NCBI RefSeq assembly: GCF_019263705.2
Contig: NZ_JADQDK010000001.1
Location: forward strand, 1,426,001 to 1,490,000
Direction: 5' to 3'
Length of the DNA stretch: 64,000 nucleotides
Source: Pseudonocardia abyssalis
GTDB lineage: Bacteria > Actinomycetota > Actinomycetes > Mycobacteriales > Pseudonocardiaceae
Position numbers and translations under genes: made by a program. This document shows, piece by piece, positions 8,568-16,479 of this stretch (positions are counted from its first letter, which is position 1; every line of letters starts with the position of its first letter). The notes beneath the pieces were generated by a model, which worked only from the letters and a program-made list of their open reading frames with translations, made no database searches and was not told where the DNA came from.

Positions 8568-9527
8568 ATGGCCAAGCCGTTCGCCTCGTCCGCCGACACC
8601 GCACCCAAGGAGCAGACGCTGGAGGTGCTCGCCGACGGCGTCTACGCCCTCACCGCGGAGGGTGACCCCAACATCGGGGCGATCGAGGGCGAGGACTTCC
8701 TGGTCTGCTTCGAGGCGCTGGCCACGCCGGTCGCAGCGGCGAAGTGGCTCCGCAGGTTGCGCGAGCACACCGACAAGCCGGTCCGCTACCTGGTGTTGAG
8801 CCACTACCACGCGGTCCGCGTGCTCGGCGCCAGCGCCTTCGACGCCGAGGTGATCGTCGCGCACGAGAACACGCGCGCCCTGGTGGAGGAGCGCGGGAAG
8901 CAGGACTGGGCCAGCGAGTTCGCGCGGATGCCGCGCCTGGCCGACGGGGCCGACTCGGTGCCCGGCCTGACCTGGCCGACCCTGACGTTCTCCGACCGGC
9001 TCACCATCGACCTCGGCGGCGATCGCGGCGACCTGGTGCTGCAATACCACGGCCGCGGCCACACCGAGGGCGACATCACCGCGTGGCTGCCCCGGCACCG
9101 GATCCTGTTCGCGGGCGACCTGGTGGAGGCCGAGGCCGCGCTCTACACCGGCGACGCGTTCCACCGGGAGTGGACCTCCACCACCCTGGACCGGGTCGCG
9201 GCGCTCGGCGCCGAGCAGCTCGTCGGCGGGCGCGGCGACGTGAGCAGGGGGCGCGGCGAGGTCGACGCGGCGATCGCGAAGACCCGCGGGTTCCTCGACG
9301 TCATGCTGCGCGAGGTCGGCGCGGTGCAGGGGCGCGGGGGCACGCTGAAGGAGGCGTTCGAGGCCACCCACGCGGCCCTGGTCGACGACTTCGGCAGCTG
9401 GCCGATCTTCGAGCACTGCCTCCCGTTCGACGTCTCCCGCGTCTGGGACGAGCTCGCCGGGGTGGAGCGGCCCGTCATCTGGACCGCGGAACGCGACCAG
9501 GAGGTCTGGGCGCAGCTGCAGAGCTGA
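8568..9527 (+). CDS. Divergent MBL-fold metallo-hydrolase of the catabolic cluster
   Basis: 319 aa. ATG 8568 is chosen because GGAGG lies 5 nt upstream; the longer reading from 8505 has no such site. The fold is seen from SHYHAVRVLGAS (in the place of the HxHxDH metal motif), GRGHTEGDI (third metal His) and LFAGDLVEAEA (bridging Asp). The first motif has lost the Asp-His of the second metal site, so it may hold one metal or be non-hydrolytic. It opens a run of + strand genes for homogentisate breakdown, 14 nt before the FAD hydroxylase gene. A role in that pathway is inferred from position only. Confidence 0.75.
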   Translation: MAKPFASSADTAPKEQTLEVLADGVYALTAEGDPNIGAIEGEDFLVCFEALATPVAAAKWLRRLREHTDKPVRYLVLSHYHAVRVLGASAFDAEVIVAHENTRALVEERGKQDWASEFARMPRLADGADSVPGLTWPTLTFSDRLTIDLGGDRGDLVLQYHGRGHTEGDITAWLPRHRILFAGDLVEAEAALYTGDAFHREWTSTTLDRVAALGAEQLVGGRGDVSRGRGEVDAAIAKTRGFLDVMLREVGAVQGRGGTLKEAFEATHAALVDDFGSWPIFEHCLPFDVSRVWDELAGVERPVIWTAERDQEVWAQLQS

Positions 9528-9541
9528 CCGGAGCCGAGACG

Positions 9542-11164
9542 ATGCGCCCCTCCTGGCCCCACCCGCCCGTCGCCGTCCTCGGCGCGGGCCCGGTCGGACA
9601 GACCACCGCCCTGCTGCTGGCCCGCCGCGGCGTGCCGACCGTCGTGCTCGACCGGCGTGCCCGCCGCGACGCCGTCGGCTCCAAGGCGATCTGCCAGCAG
9701 CGCGACGTCCTCGACGTCTGGGAGTCCGTCGGCGTCGGCCGCCGGATCGCCGACGAGGGCGTCACCTGGACGACCGCGCGCACCTTCCACCGCGACGCCG
9801 AGCTGTTCAGCTACGCCTTCGCCGAGCCGGGGAGCCCGGCGTTCCCGCCGTTCGTCAACCTCTCCCAGACCCGCACCGAGGAGATCCTCGACGAGGCCAT
9901 CGCCCGGGAACCGCTCGTGGACCTGCGCTGGGGCCACGACGTCGTCCACGTCGACCAGGACGCCGACGGCGTGACGCTGCGCTGCGCCGGGGGCACCGAG
10001 GTCCGGGCGCCCTACCTGGTCGCGTGCGGCGGCGCCCGGAGCGAGGAGCTGCGCGCCCTGCTGGGGGTCGCGTTCGACGGCCACACCTTCGACGACCGGT
10101 TCCTCATCTGTGACATCCGCGCCGACCTGCCCGCATGGGCGACCGAGCGCCGGTTCCACTTCGACCCGTCGTGGAACCCCGGGCGGCAGGTGCTGATCCA
10201 CCCCTGCCCGGACTCGACGTTCCGGATCGACTGGCAGGTCCCCGCCGACTACGACCTCGACGCCGAGGTCGCGTCCGGCGCGCTGGACACGCGGATCCGG
10301 CGGATCGTCGGCGACGTCGACTACACGATCGTCTGGAAGTCGGTGTACCGCTTCCACTCCCGCTGCGTCGACCGGATGCGCTGCGGGCGCGTCCTGATCG
10401 CGGGGGACGCGGCGCACCTGGTGTCGCCGTTCGGGGCGCGCGGCCTCAACTCCGGCGTCGCCGACGCCGAGAACGCGGCCTGGAAGATCGCCTACGTCGG
10501 GCACGGCTGGGCCCCGGACGCGCTGCTGGAGACCTACCACGACGAGCGGCACGCGGCGGCGCGGGAGAACATCGCCGTCACCACCGCGACCATGGACTTC
10601 CTCGTGCCCCGGGACGAGCAGCAGGCCCGGCACCGCGCCGACGTGCTCGCCGGGGCCGCGACCGAACCCGCGCTCCGGGCCCGCGTCGACTCGGGCCGGC
10701 TGTCGGAGCCCTACTGGTACGTCGACTCGCCGCTCACCACACCGAGTGCCGACCGGCCGTTCACCGGGCGCCCGCCCCGCGGGCAGGTGCCCCCGGCCGG
10801 GCCGGGGGTGCTGCTCCCCGACGCCCCGGTCACCGCGCCGGGCGGGCGGATCCGGGCGCTGGCCCGCGACGGGTTCCTGCTGCTCACCGCCGACGCCGTC
10901 CCCGGCGCCGCGGAGGAGGCGGTCGGGGCGGGCGGCCCGGTCCGCGTGCTCGCCCTGCCCGACGTCGACCCGGACGGCACGCTCGGGGCGGCGCTGGCCG
11001 CGCGGCCGGGGGAGGTGTGGGTCGTCCGCCCGGACGCCCACGTCGCCGCCGTGCTCGTCCACCCGACCGCAGAACAGATCGCCGCGGCGCTGCACCGTGC
11101 CGCCGCCCGCACCCCGGCACCGGAGGAGGAGAGCCACGATGGCGCACTACAGGCGAGCCGGTGA
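9542..11164 (+). CDS. FAD-dependent aromatic ring hydroxylase (MhpA/PheA-like group A monooxygenase)
   Basis: 540 aa with the FAD-binding_3 layout: Rossmann VLGAGPVGQTTALLLARRG at the N terminus, and the FAD/ribityl motif IAGDAAHLVSPFGARGLN about residue 285. A C-terminal thioredoxin-like region (about 400-540) is typical of MhpA-type enzymes. These use NAD(P)H and O2 to hydroxylate phenols. Directly upstream of homogentisate dioxygenase, it could make homogentisate from 3-hydroxyphenylacetate; this substrate is inferred. ATG 9542 follows GGAG about 8 nt upstream. The 3' end overlaps the hmgA start by 26 bases, so the genes are translationally linked. Confidence 0.85.
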   Translation: MRPSWPHPPVAVLGAGPVGQTTALLLARRGVPTVVLDRRARRDAVGSKAICQQRDVLDVWESVGVGRRIADEGVTWTTARTFHRDAELFSYAFAEPGSPAFPPFVNLSQTRTEEILDEAIAREPLVDLRWGHDVVHVDQDADGVTLRCAGGTEVRAPYLVACGGARSEELRALLGVAFDGHTFDDRFLICDIRADLPAWATERRFHFDPSWNPGRQVLIHPCPDSTFRIDWQVPADYDLDAEVASGALDTRIRRIVGDVDYTIVWKSVYRFHSRCVDRMRCGRVLIAGDAAHLVSPFGARGLNSGVADAENAAWKIAYVGHGWAPDALLETYHDERHAAARENIAVTTATMDFLVPRDEQQARHRADVLAGAATEPALRARVDSGRLSEPYWYVDSPLTTPSADRPFTGRPPRGQVPPAGPGVLLPDAPVTAPGGRIRALARDGFLLLTADAVPGAAEEAVGAGGPVRVLALPDVDPDGTLGAALAARPGEVWVVRPDAHVAAVLVHPTAEQIAAALHRAAARTPAPEEESHDGALQASR

Positions 11165-12335
11165 GATCCCGCCCAAGCGGCACACCCAGCACCGCACCCC
11201 CGAGGGCGGGCTGTACTACGAGGAGCTGATGGGGGAGGAGGGGTTCTCCTCGGACTCCTCGCTGCTCTACCACCGCGGGATCCCCTCGGCGATCGTCGAC
11301 GCGACCGTGTGGGAGATCGGCGACCTGAGCACCACGCCGAACGCCCCGCTGCTGCCCCGGCACCTCAAGCTGCACGACCTGTTCGACGGACACGAGTGGA
11401 AGGCCGCCGACGCGGTGACCGGGCGTCGCCTGGTCCTGGGCAACGCCGATGTCCGGATCTCCTACGTCGTCGCGGGGGAGGCGAGCCCGCTCTACCGCAA
11501 CGCCGTCGGCGACGAGTGCGTGTACGTGGAGTCGGGCACCGCGGTCGTCGAGACGGTCTTCGGCTCCCTGGACGCGCGGCAGGGCGACTACGTGGTCCTG
11601 CCGCGCGCCACCACCCACCGCTGGGTGCCGACGGGGAGCGAGCCGCTGCGGCTCTACGCGATCGAGGCCAACTCGCACATCGCCCCGCCGAAGCGGTACC
11701 TCTCGCGCTACGGGCAGCTCCTCGAGCACGCCCCGTACTGCGAGCGCGACCTGCACGGGCCGGTCGGGCCGCTGCTCGTCGACGGGATCGACGTGGAGGT
11801 GCTGGTCAAGCACCGCGGCAGCACGGGGATCACCGGCACCCGCTACGTCGTGCCGACCCACCCGTTCGATGTCGTCGGCTGGGACGGGTGCCTGTACCCG
11901 TACACGTTCAACATCGGCGACTTCGAGCCGATCACCGGCCGGGTGCACCAGCCCCCGCCCGCGCACCAGGTCTTCGAGGCGGGCAACTTCGTGATCTGCA
12001 ACTTCGTGCCCCGCAAGGTCGACTACCACCCGCTGTCGATCCCGGTGCCGTACTACCACGCCAACGTCGACTCCGACGAGATCATGTTCTACTGCGGCGG
12101 CGACTACGAGGCGCGCAAGGGATCCGGGATCGGGCAGGGCTCGATCAGCGTGCACCCCGGTGGGCACAGCCACGGCCCGCAGCCCGGGGCCACGGAGCGC
12201 TCGATCGGCGCGGAGCACTTCGACGAGCTCGCCGTCATGGTCGACACGTTCCGCCCGTTGGAGCTGGGCGAGGGCGGCCGGGCCGTCGACGACGGGACCT
12301 ACGCGTGGAGCTGGTCCGGGCGGGGGCCCGCGTGA
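11139..12335 (+). CDS. hmgA: Homogentisate 1,2-dioxygenase
   Basis: 398 aa, somewhat shorter than the roughly 430-445 of the eukaryotic enzyme. It opens the ring of homogentisate to maleylacetoacetate with a mononuclear Fe(II). The iron ligands can be placed in YYHANVDSDEIMFY (His and Glu) and HPGGHSHGPQPG (His). The cupin core segment GDYVVLPRATTHRW and CNFVPRKVDYHP are also characteristic. Start ATG 11139 follows GGAGGAGGA. Its stop overlaps the fumarylacetoacetase GTG by 4 nt. A gentisate or related ring-cleavage substrate cannot be fully excluded, but the following FAH supports homogentisate. Confidence 0.85.
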   Translation: MAHYRRAGEIPPKRHTQHRTPEGGLYYEELMGEEGFSSDSSLLYHRGIPSAIVDATVWEIGDLSTTPNAPLLPRHLKLHDLFDGHEWKAADAVTGRRLVLGNADVRISYVVAGEASPLYRNAVGDECVYVESGTAVVETVFGSLDARQGDYVVLPRATTHRWVPTGSEPLRLYAIEANSHIAPPKRYLSRYGQLLEHAPYCERDLHGPVGPLLVDGIDVEVLVKHRGSTGITGTRYVVPTHPFDVVGWDGCLYPYTFNIGDFEPITGRVHQPPPAHQVFEAGNFVICNFVPRKVDYHPLSIPVPYYHANVDSDEIMFYCGGDYEARKGSGIGQGSISVHPGGHSHGPQPGATERSIGAEHFDELAVMVDTFRPLELGEGGRAVDDGTYAWSWSGRGPA

Positions 12336-13492
12336 TCCCGGCTTCCGAGGGGTTCGGGCTCGACAACCTGCCCTACGGCGTCTACTCGGTCGGGTCCGCG
12401 GCGCCGCGCGTCGGGGTCCGGCTGGGGAACGAGGTCGTCGACGTCGCCGCCGTGCTGGACGACGAGGTGTTCGCCGCGGTCTCGCTCAACCCGTTCCTCG
12501 CCCAGGGCCCCGCGCGCTGGGCGCAGGTCCGGGCCCGGCTCACCGAGGTCCTCGCCGGGGACGTCCCCGCGTCGGTGCGGCACCCGGTGGGTTCCGTCGC
12601 GCTGCACCTGCCGTTCGAGGTGGCCGACTACGTCGACTTCTACGCCTCCGAGCACCACGCGGCGAACCTCGGACGCCTGTTCCGGCCCGACTCCGAGCCG
12701 CTCATGCCGAACTGGAAGCACCTGCCGGTCGGCTACCACGGGCGCGCGGGCACGGTCGTCGTCTCGGGGACGGAGATCGTCCGGCCGTCGGGGCAGCGCA
12801 AGGCGCCCGCCGACGACGCGCCGACCTACGGCCCGAGCAGCCGGCTCGACATCGAGGCCGAGCTCGGGTTCGTCGTCGGGGCCGGGTCCCGGCTGGGGGA
12901 GCGGATCGGCGTCGACGCGTTCGCCGACCACGTCTTCGGCGCGGTCCTGGTCAACGACTGGTCCGCGCGCGACCTGCAGGCCTGGGAGTACGTGCCGCTC
13001 GGCCCGCACCTGGGCAAGAGCTTCGCGACGTCGGTCTCGCCGTGGGTGGTGCCGCTCGCGGCGCTGCAGGCCGCGCGGGTCCCGCTGCCGGGGCAGGACC
13101 CGGAGCCGCTGCCGTACCTGCGCGGCCGCGAGCCGTGGGGGCTCGACGTCGAGATGGTGGTGGAGTGGAACGGCGAGGAGGTCTCGCGGCCGCCGTACCG
13201 CGAGATGTACTGGTCCCCGGCGCAGATGCTCGCCCACCTGACGGTCAACGGCGCCTCCGCGCGCACCGGCGACCTGTTCGCCTCCGGCACCGTCTCCGGT
13301 CCGCAGCGGCGTCAGCGCGGCGCGTTCATCGAGCTGACCTGGGGTGGTCGGGAGCCCGTCACCGTGGCGGGGCAGGAGCGCACGTTCCTGCTCGACGGCG
13401 ACGAGGTGACGATCTCCGCGACCGCGCCGGGGGCAGGCGGGAGCCGGATCTCGTTCGGGTCGGTGACCGGGACGGTCCGGCCCGCGAGCTGA
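12332..13492 (+). CDS. fahA: Fumarylacetoacetase
   Basis: 386 aa from the GTG at 12332, which overlaps the hmgA stop. The enzyme hydrolyses fumarylacetoacetate to fumarate and acetoacetate, the last step of the homogentisate route. Metal and active-site segments are visible: DYVDFYASEHHAANLG (metal Asp), RLDIEAELGFVVG (two Glu ligands), VNDWSARDLQAWEY, and PHLGKSFATSVSPWVV, with a C-terminal hydrolase domain of normal size. Because it has the N-terminal SH3-like domain of true FAH, a 2-hydroxyhepta-diene-dioate isomerase call is unlikely. Confidence 0.92.
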   Translation: MIPASEGFGLDNLPYGVYSVGSAAPRVGVRLGNEVVDVAAVLDDEVFAAVSLNPFLAQGPARWAQVRARLTEVLAGDVPASVRHPVGSVALHLPFEVADYVDFYASEHHAANLGRLFRPDSEPLMPNWKHLPVGYHGRAGTVVVSGTEIVRPSGQRKAPADDAPTYGPSSRLDIEAELGFVVGAGSRLGERIGVDAFADHVFGAVLVNDWSARDLQAWEYVPLGPHLGKSFATSVSPWVVPLAALQAARVPLPGQDPEPLPYLRGREPWGLDVEMVVEWNGEEVSRPPYREMYWSPAQMLAHLTVNGASARTGDLFASGTVSGPQRRQRGAFIELTWGGREPVTVAGQERTFLLDGDEVTISATAPGAGGSRISFGSVTGTVRPAS

Positions 13493-13517
13493 GGGCGCGT
13501 CGGGGAGGATCCGGGGC

Positions 13518-14342
13518 ATGAGCACTCCCGACGCCGCCCCGGTCCGGATCGAGCGCGACGGCGACCTCGCCGTCGTCGTCCTGGACCGGCCACCGCTGAA
13601 CCTGTTCGACGAGCGCGTGTTCGCGGGGTTCGAGGACGCCGTCGCGGAACTGGTCGCGCTGACCGCCCCGGGCCGGCCCGACCGGGCCCGCGGCGTGCTG
13701 GTCGAGGCGCGCGGGAAGGTCGTCTCGGCCGGGGTCCAGGTGCAGGCGTTCGGGGAGATCGCCGAGGGCCCCGACCCGGTCGGGCAGGGCACCGCGCTGT
13801 GGGCCCGGCTGATCCGGGTCGCGCAGACGATCGAGGAGCTGCCCGTCCCGACCGTCTTCGCCGCGCACGGGCTGACCCTGACCGCGGCCTTCGAGATCGC
13901 GTTGGCCTGCGACCTGCTGCTCGCCGCGGAGAAGGCGTCGTTCGGGCTGGTCGAGATCGTCGTCGGGCTCACCCCGTCGATGGGCGGGCCGCAGCGCCTC
14001 GCCGAGCGGGCGGGCCCCGCCCGGGCGAAGGAGCTGGTGTTCACCGGCGAGCGCTACCCGGCCGCGGTGCTGCGGGAGTGGGGCGTGGTGAACCGGGTGC
14101 TTCCCGACGACGGCTTCGCCGCAGCCGCCCGGGAGTTCGCGCAGCGCATCACGGCCGGCCCCACGGTGGCGCACGCGGCCACGAAGACGCTGGTCACCAC
14201 CGCGGTGCGCGACGGGGTGCGCGCGGCCGACGCGGTGCTGCCCGGGGTGTCGGGCCCGCTGTTCGGCACCGAGGACCTGCGGGGTGCGGTGGCGTCCTTC
14301 CTGGCCGACGGGCCGGGTTGGGCGACCTATCAGGGCCGCTGA
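13518..14342 (+). CDS. Enoyl-CoA hydratase/isomerase family protein (crotonase fold)
   Basis: 274 aa with crotonase motifs: VVVLDRPPLNLFDE, the oxyanion loop GLTLTAAFEIALACDLLLA and ASFGLVEIVVGLTPSMGG, where a Glu sits near the expected catalytic position. It follows the fumarylacetoacetase gene by 25 bp with ATG 13518 and is probably the last gene of that operon. A CoA-dependent step is not part of the core homogentisate route, so it may serve side-chain shortening of the aromatic substrate. Substrate unknown. Confidence 0.82.
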   Translation: MSTPDAAPVRIERDGDLAVVVLDRPPLNLFDERVFAGFEDAVAELVALTAPGRPDRARGVLVEARGKVVSAGVQVQAFGEIAEGPDPVGQGTALWARLIRVAQTIEELPVPTVFAAHGLTLTAAFEIALACDLLLAAEKASFGLVEIVVGLTPSMGGPQRLAERAGPARAKELVFTGERYPAAVLREWGVVNRVLPDDGFAAAAREFAQRITAGPTVAHAATKTLVTTAVRDGVRAADAVLPGVSGPLFGTEDLRGAVASFLADGPGWATYQGR

Positions 14343-14707
14343 CGGGGACCCGTCGGCGTGAAATCCAGAGTAGTTCGTTTCAGTCAGTGATCGGCGACTT
14401 TCCTTTCGTCGGGTTCCTGTCGTGCCTGGTCGGGAGCACGACAGCTCCGCGGTGGTCCGGTGCGGTCGGGTCACCGGGGTCGACGCGACCGCCCGGGAGC
14501 GGCGGGGCCGGGCCGCCCGGCCCGGCCCGTCGTCGAGGGCAGCGGGTGGCGCGCACGGGACGCGATCGGCCCGCTCCGCGGAGAGGTGAGCGGATCGATG
14601 CACACGGACAGTGCGGTCGTCCGCGGCGAATCACCGGTTCGGAGCAACGCCGCCGGGCGGCTCGTCCCGTCCGCCAGGACCATCGGAGGTGCGGGACACT
14701 CGGCCCC
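14343..14707. other. Intergenic region with AT-richer patch and inverted repeat
   Basis: No gene is supported here. About 60 bases after the crotonase stop are markedly AT-richer than the surroundings (near 14360-14410) and could hold the promoter for the IclR gene. A perfect 9-bp inverted repeat follows at 14417-14444. Confidence 0.5.
14417..14444. promoter_or_regulatory. 9-bp inverted repeat upstream of IclR gene
   Basis: CTGTCGTGC (14417-14425) and GCACGACAG (14436-14444) are perfect reverse complements around a 10-base spacer. It could be a regulator operator or the terminator hairpin of the upstream operon; there is no T-run, so an operator for the adjacent IclR protein is plausible. 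Confidence 0.45.
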
Positions 14708-15460
14708 GTGCCTCGGACCGGTTACGGCGAGTCGGTGCTCACCCGCGCCGTCCGGATCCTCGACGCCTTCGGCCCGGACGACCGCACGCTGCGGGTCTCC
14801 GACATCGCCGCCCGGTCGGGGCTGCACCTGGCCACGGCGTCGCGGCTCGTCGCCGAGCTCGTCGAGCACGGGCTGCTGGCCCGGGACCCGGACCGGCGGG
14901 TCCGTGTCGGCGTCCGGCTGTGGGAGCTGGCGATGCGCGCGTCGCCGACGCTGTCACTGCGCGACGCGGCGATGCCGTTCCTGGAGGACCTGCACGCCGT
15001 CGTCGGGCACCACGTCCAGCTCGGGGTCCGTGACGGCAGCGAGGTCCTGTTCGTCGAGCGGCTCAGCGCGCCCGGCTCGGTGGTCAACTACACCCGGATC
15101 GCGGGCCGGCTTCCGCTGCACGCGTCGTCGTCGGGACTGGTGCTGCTCGCCCATGCGCCGCACGACGTGCAGGAATCGGTGCTGGCCCTGCCGCTGCGCC
15201 GCTACACCGCGCAGACGATCACCACCGCGGACCGGCTGCGCCGCACGCTCGCCGACGTCCGCCGCGACGGGTTCGTCCTGTGCCCGGGCCACATCCACGA
15301 CGACGCGCTCGGCGTCGCCGTCCCCGTCGCCGACGGGTCGCGGCGGGTCGTCGCGGCGATCGCGGCCGTCGTGCCCGACGACGACTCCGGGCGGGCCGTG
15401 GTGCCGGTGCTGCGGGCCGCCGCCCGAGGGATCTCGCGGAGCCTGCCTCTCACTGAGTGA
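14708..15460 (+). CDS. IclR-family transcriptional regulator
   Basis: 250 aa. An N-terminal winged helix (about residues 8-70, VLTRAVRILDAFG, then LRVSDIAARSGLHLATASRLV) is followed by the IclR ligand-binding domain (GHHVQLGVRDGSEVLFVERL, then LPLHASSSGLVLLA, GFVLCPGHIHDDALGVAVPV). IclR proteins sense small aromatic or aliphatic acids. Its place between the homogentisate genes and the P450/reductase pair suggests control of one or both. Start is uncertain: GTG 14708 or GTG 14735; neither has a well-spaced ribosome site. Confidence 0.85.
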   Translation: MPRTGYGESVLTRAVRILDAFGPDDRTLRVSDIAARSGLHLATASRLVAELVEHGLLARDPDRRVRVGVRLWELAMRASPTLSLRDAAMPFLEDLHAVVGHHVQLGVRDGSEVLFVERLSAPGSVVNYTRIAGRLPLHASSSGLVLLAHAPHDVQESVLALPLRRYTAQTITTADRLRRTLADVRRDGFVLCPGHIHDDALGVAVPVADGSRRVVAAIAAVVPDDDSGRAVVPVLRAAARGISRSLPLTE

Positions 15461-15523
15461 GAGCCGCCCCCGCGGGGGCAGCCGGGCACGCGATCCTCGA
15501 CCTCCATCGATGCGGAGGTGCTC

Positions 15524-16471
15524 GTGACGGATCCTGGTGACGCGCTCCGCGTGACGGCCAAGGACGTCGTCGCCGACGGCGTGGTCGTCCTGACCCTCGC
15601 CCACCCGAGCGGTGCGCGGCTGGCGGACTGGACGCCGGGTGCCCACGTCGACCTCCACCTGCCCGAGGGCACGACGCGGCAGTACTCGCTGTGCGGCGAC
15701 CGGTTCGACGCCCACACCTACCGCGTCGGGGTGCTCCGCGAACCGGCCGGGCGCGGCGGGTCCGCGTACGTGCACGACGTGCTCGCGGTCGGCGACACCG
15801 TCGGCGTCGGCGGCCCGCGCAACCACTTCCCGCTGGTGCCCTCGGAGCGCTACCTGTTCGTCGCGGGCGGCATCGGGATCACGCCGCTGCTGCCGATGGT
15901 CCGCCAGGCCGACCTGCTCGGCGCGGACTGGACGCTGGTCTACGGCGGGCGGCGCCGCGGGTCGATGGCGTTCCTCGACGAGCTGCAGTCCCACGGCGAC
16001 CGGGTGCACGTGCTCCCCGAGGACCGCCACGGCCGCCTCGACCTGCCGCGCTGGCTGGGGGAGCCGTGCGACGGCGTCGCAATCTACTGCTGCGGCCCCG
16101 GCCCGCTGCTCGACGCGGTGGAGTCGGCCTGCGCCGGGTGGCCGGAGCACGCGCTGCGCACCGAGCGGTTCGTCGCGCGGGAGCAGGGCGCGCCCGTCCG
16201 CGACCGGCCGTTCGACGTCGTACTGGCCCGCACCGGCGCCACCGTGACGGTCGGGCCGGACCGGACCGTCCTCGACGCGGTGCGCGACGCCGGGGTCGAC
16301 GTCCTGTCGTCGTGCCGCCAGGGCACGTGCGGCACCTGCGAGACCGACGTGCTGGAGGGGACACCCGACCACCGCGACTCGCTGCTGGGCGACGACGAGC
16401 GGGCGGCGAACGACTGCATGTTCCCGTGCGTCTCGCGCTCGTGCTCCGACCGACTCGTGCTCGACCTGTAG
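15524..16471 (+). CDS. PDR/VanB-type oxidoreductase (FMN/FAD, NAD, C-terminal 2Fe-2S)
   Basis: 315 aa electron-transfer protein. Flavin-binding RQYSLCGD, NAD-binding VAGGIGITPLLPMV, a YCCGPGPLLDAV segment, and a C-terminal plant-type 2Fe-2S domain with CRQGTCGTCETD plus a later Cys (CMFPC) occur in the order of phthalate dioxygenase reductase and VanB. GTG 15524 is preferred to GTG 15518, which overlaps its own GGAGG. It stops 8 bp before the P450 start, with the P450 ribosome site GGAG in the gap, so it is the likely sole redox partner passing NADH electrons to the P450. Confidence 0.88.
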   Translation: MTDPGDALRVTAKDVVADGVVVLTLAHPSGARLADWTPGAHVDLHLPEGTTRQYSLCGDRFDAHTYRVGVLREPAGRGGSAYVHDVLAVGDTVGVGGPRNHFPLVPSERYLFVAGGIGITPLLPMVRQADLLGADWTLVYGGRRRGSMAFLDELQSHGDRVHVLPEDRHGRLDLPRWLGEPCDGVAIYCCGPGPLLDAVESACAGWPEHALRTERFVAREQGAPVRDRPFDVVLARTGATVTVGPDRTVLDAVRDAGVDVLSSCRQGTCGTCETDVLEGTPDHRDSLLGDDERAANDCMFPCVSRSCSDRLVLDL

Positions 16472-16479
16472 GAGATCCC

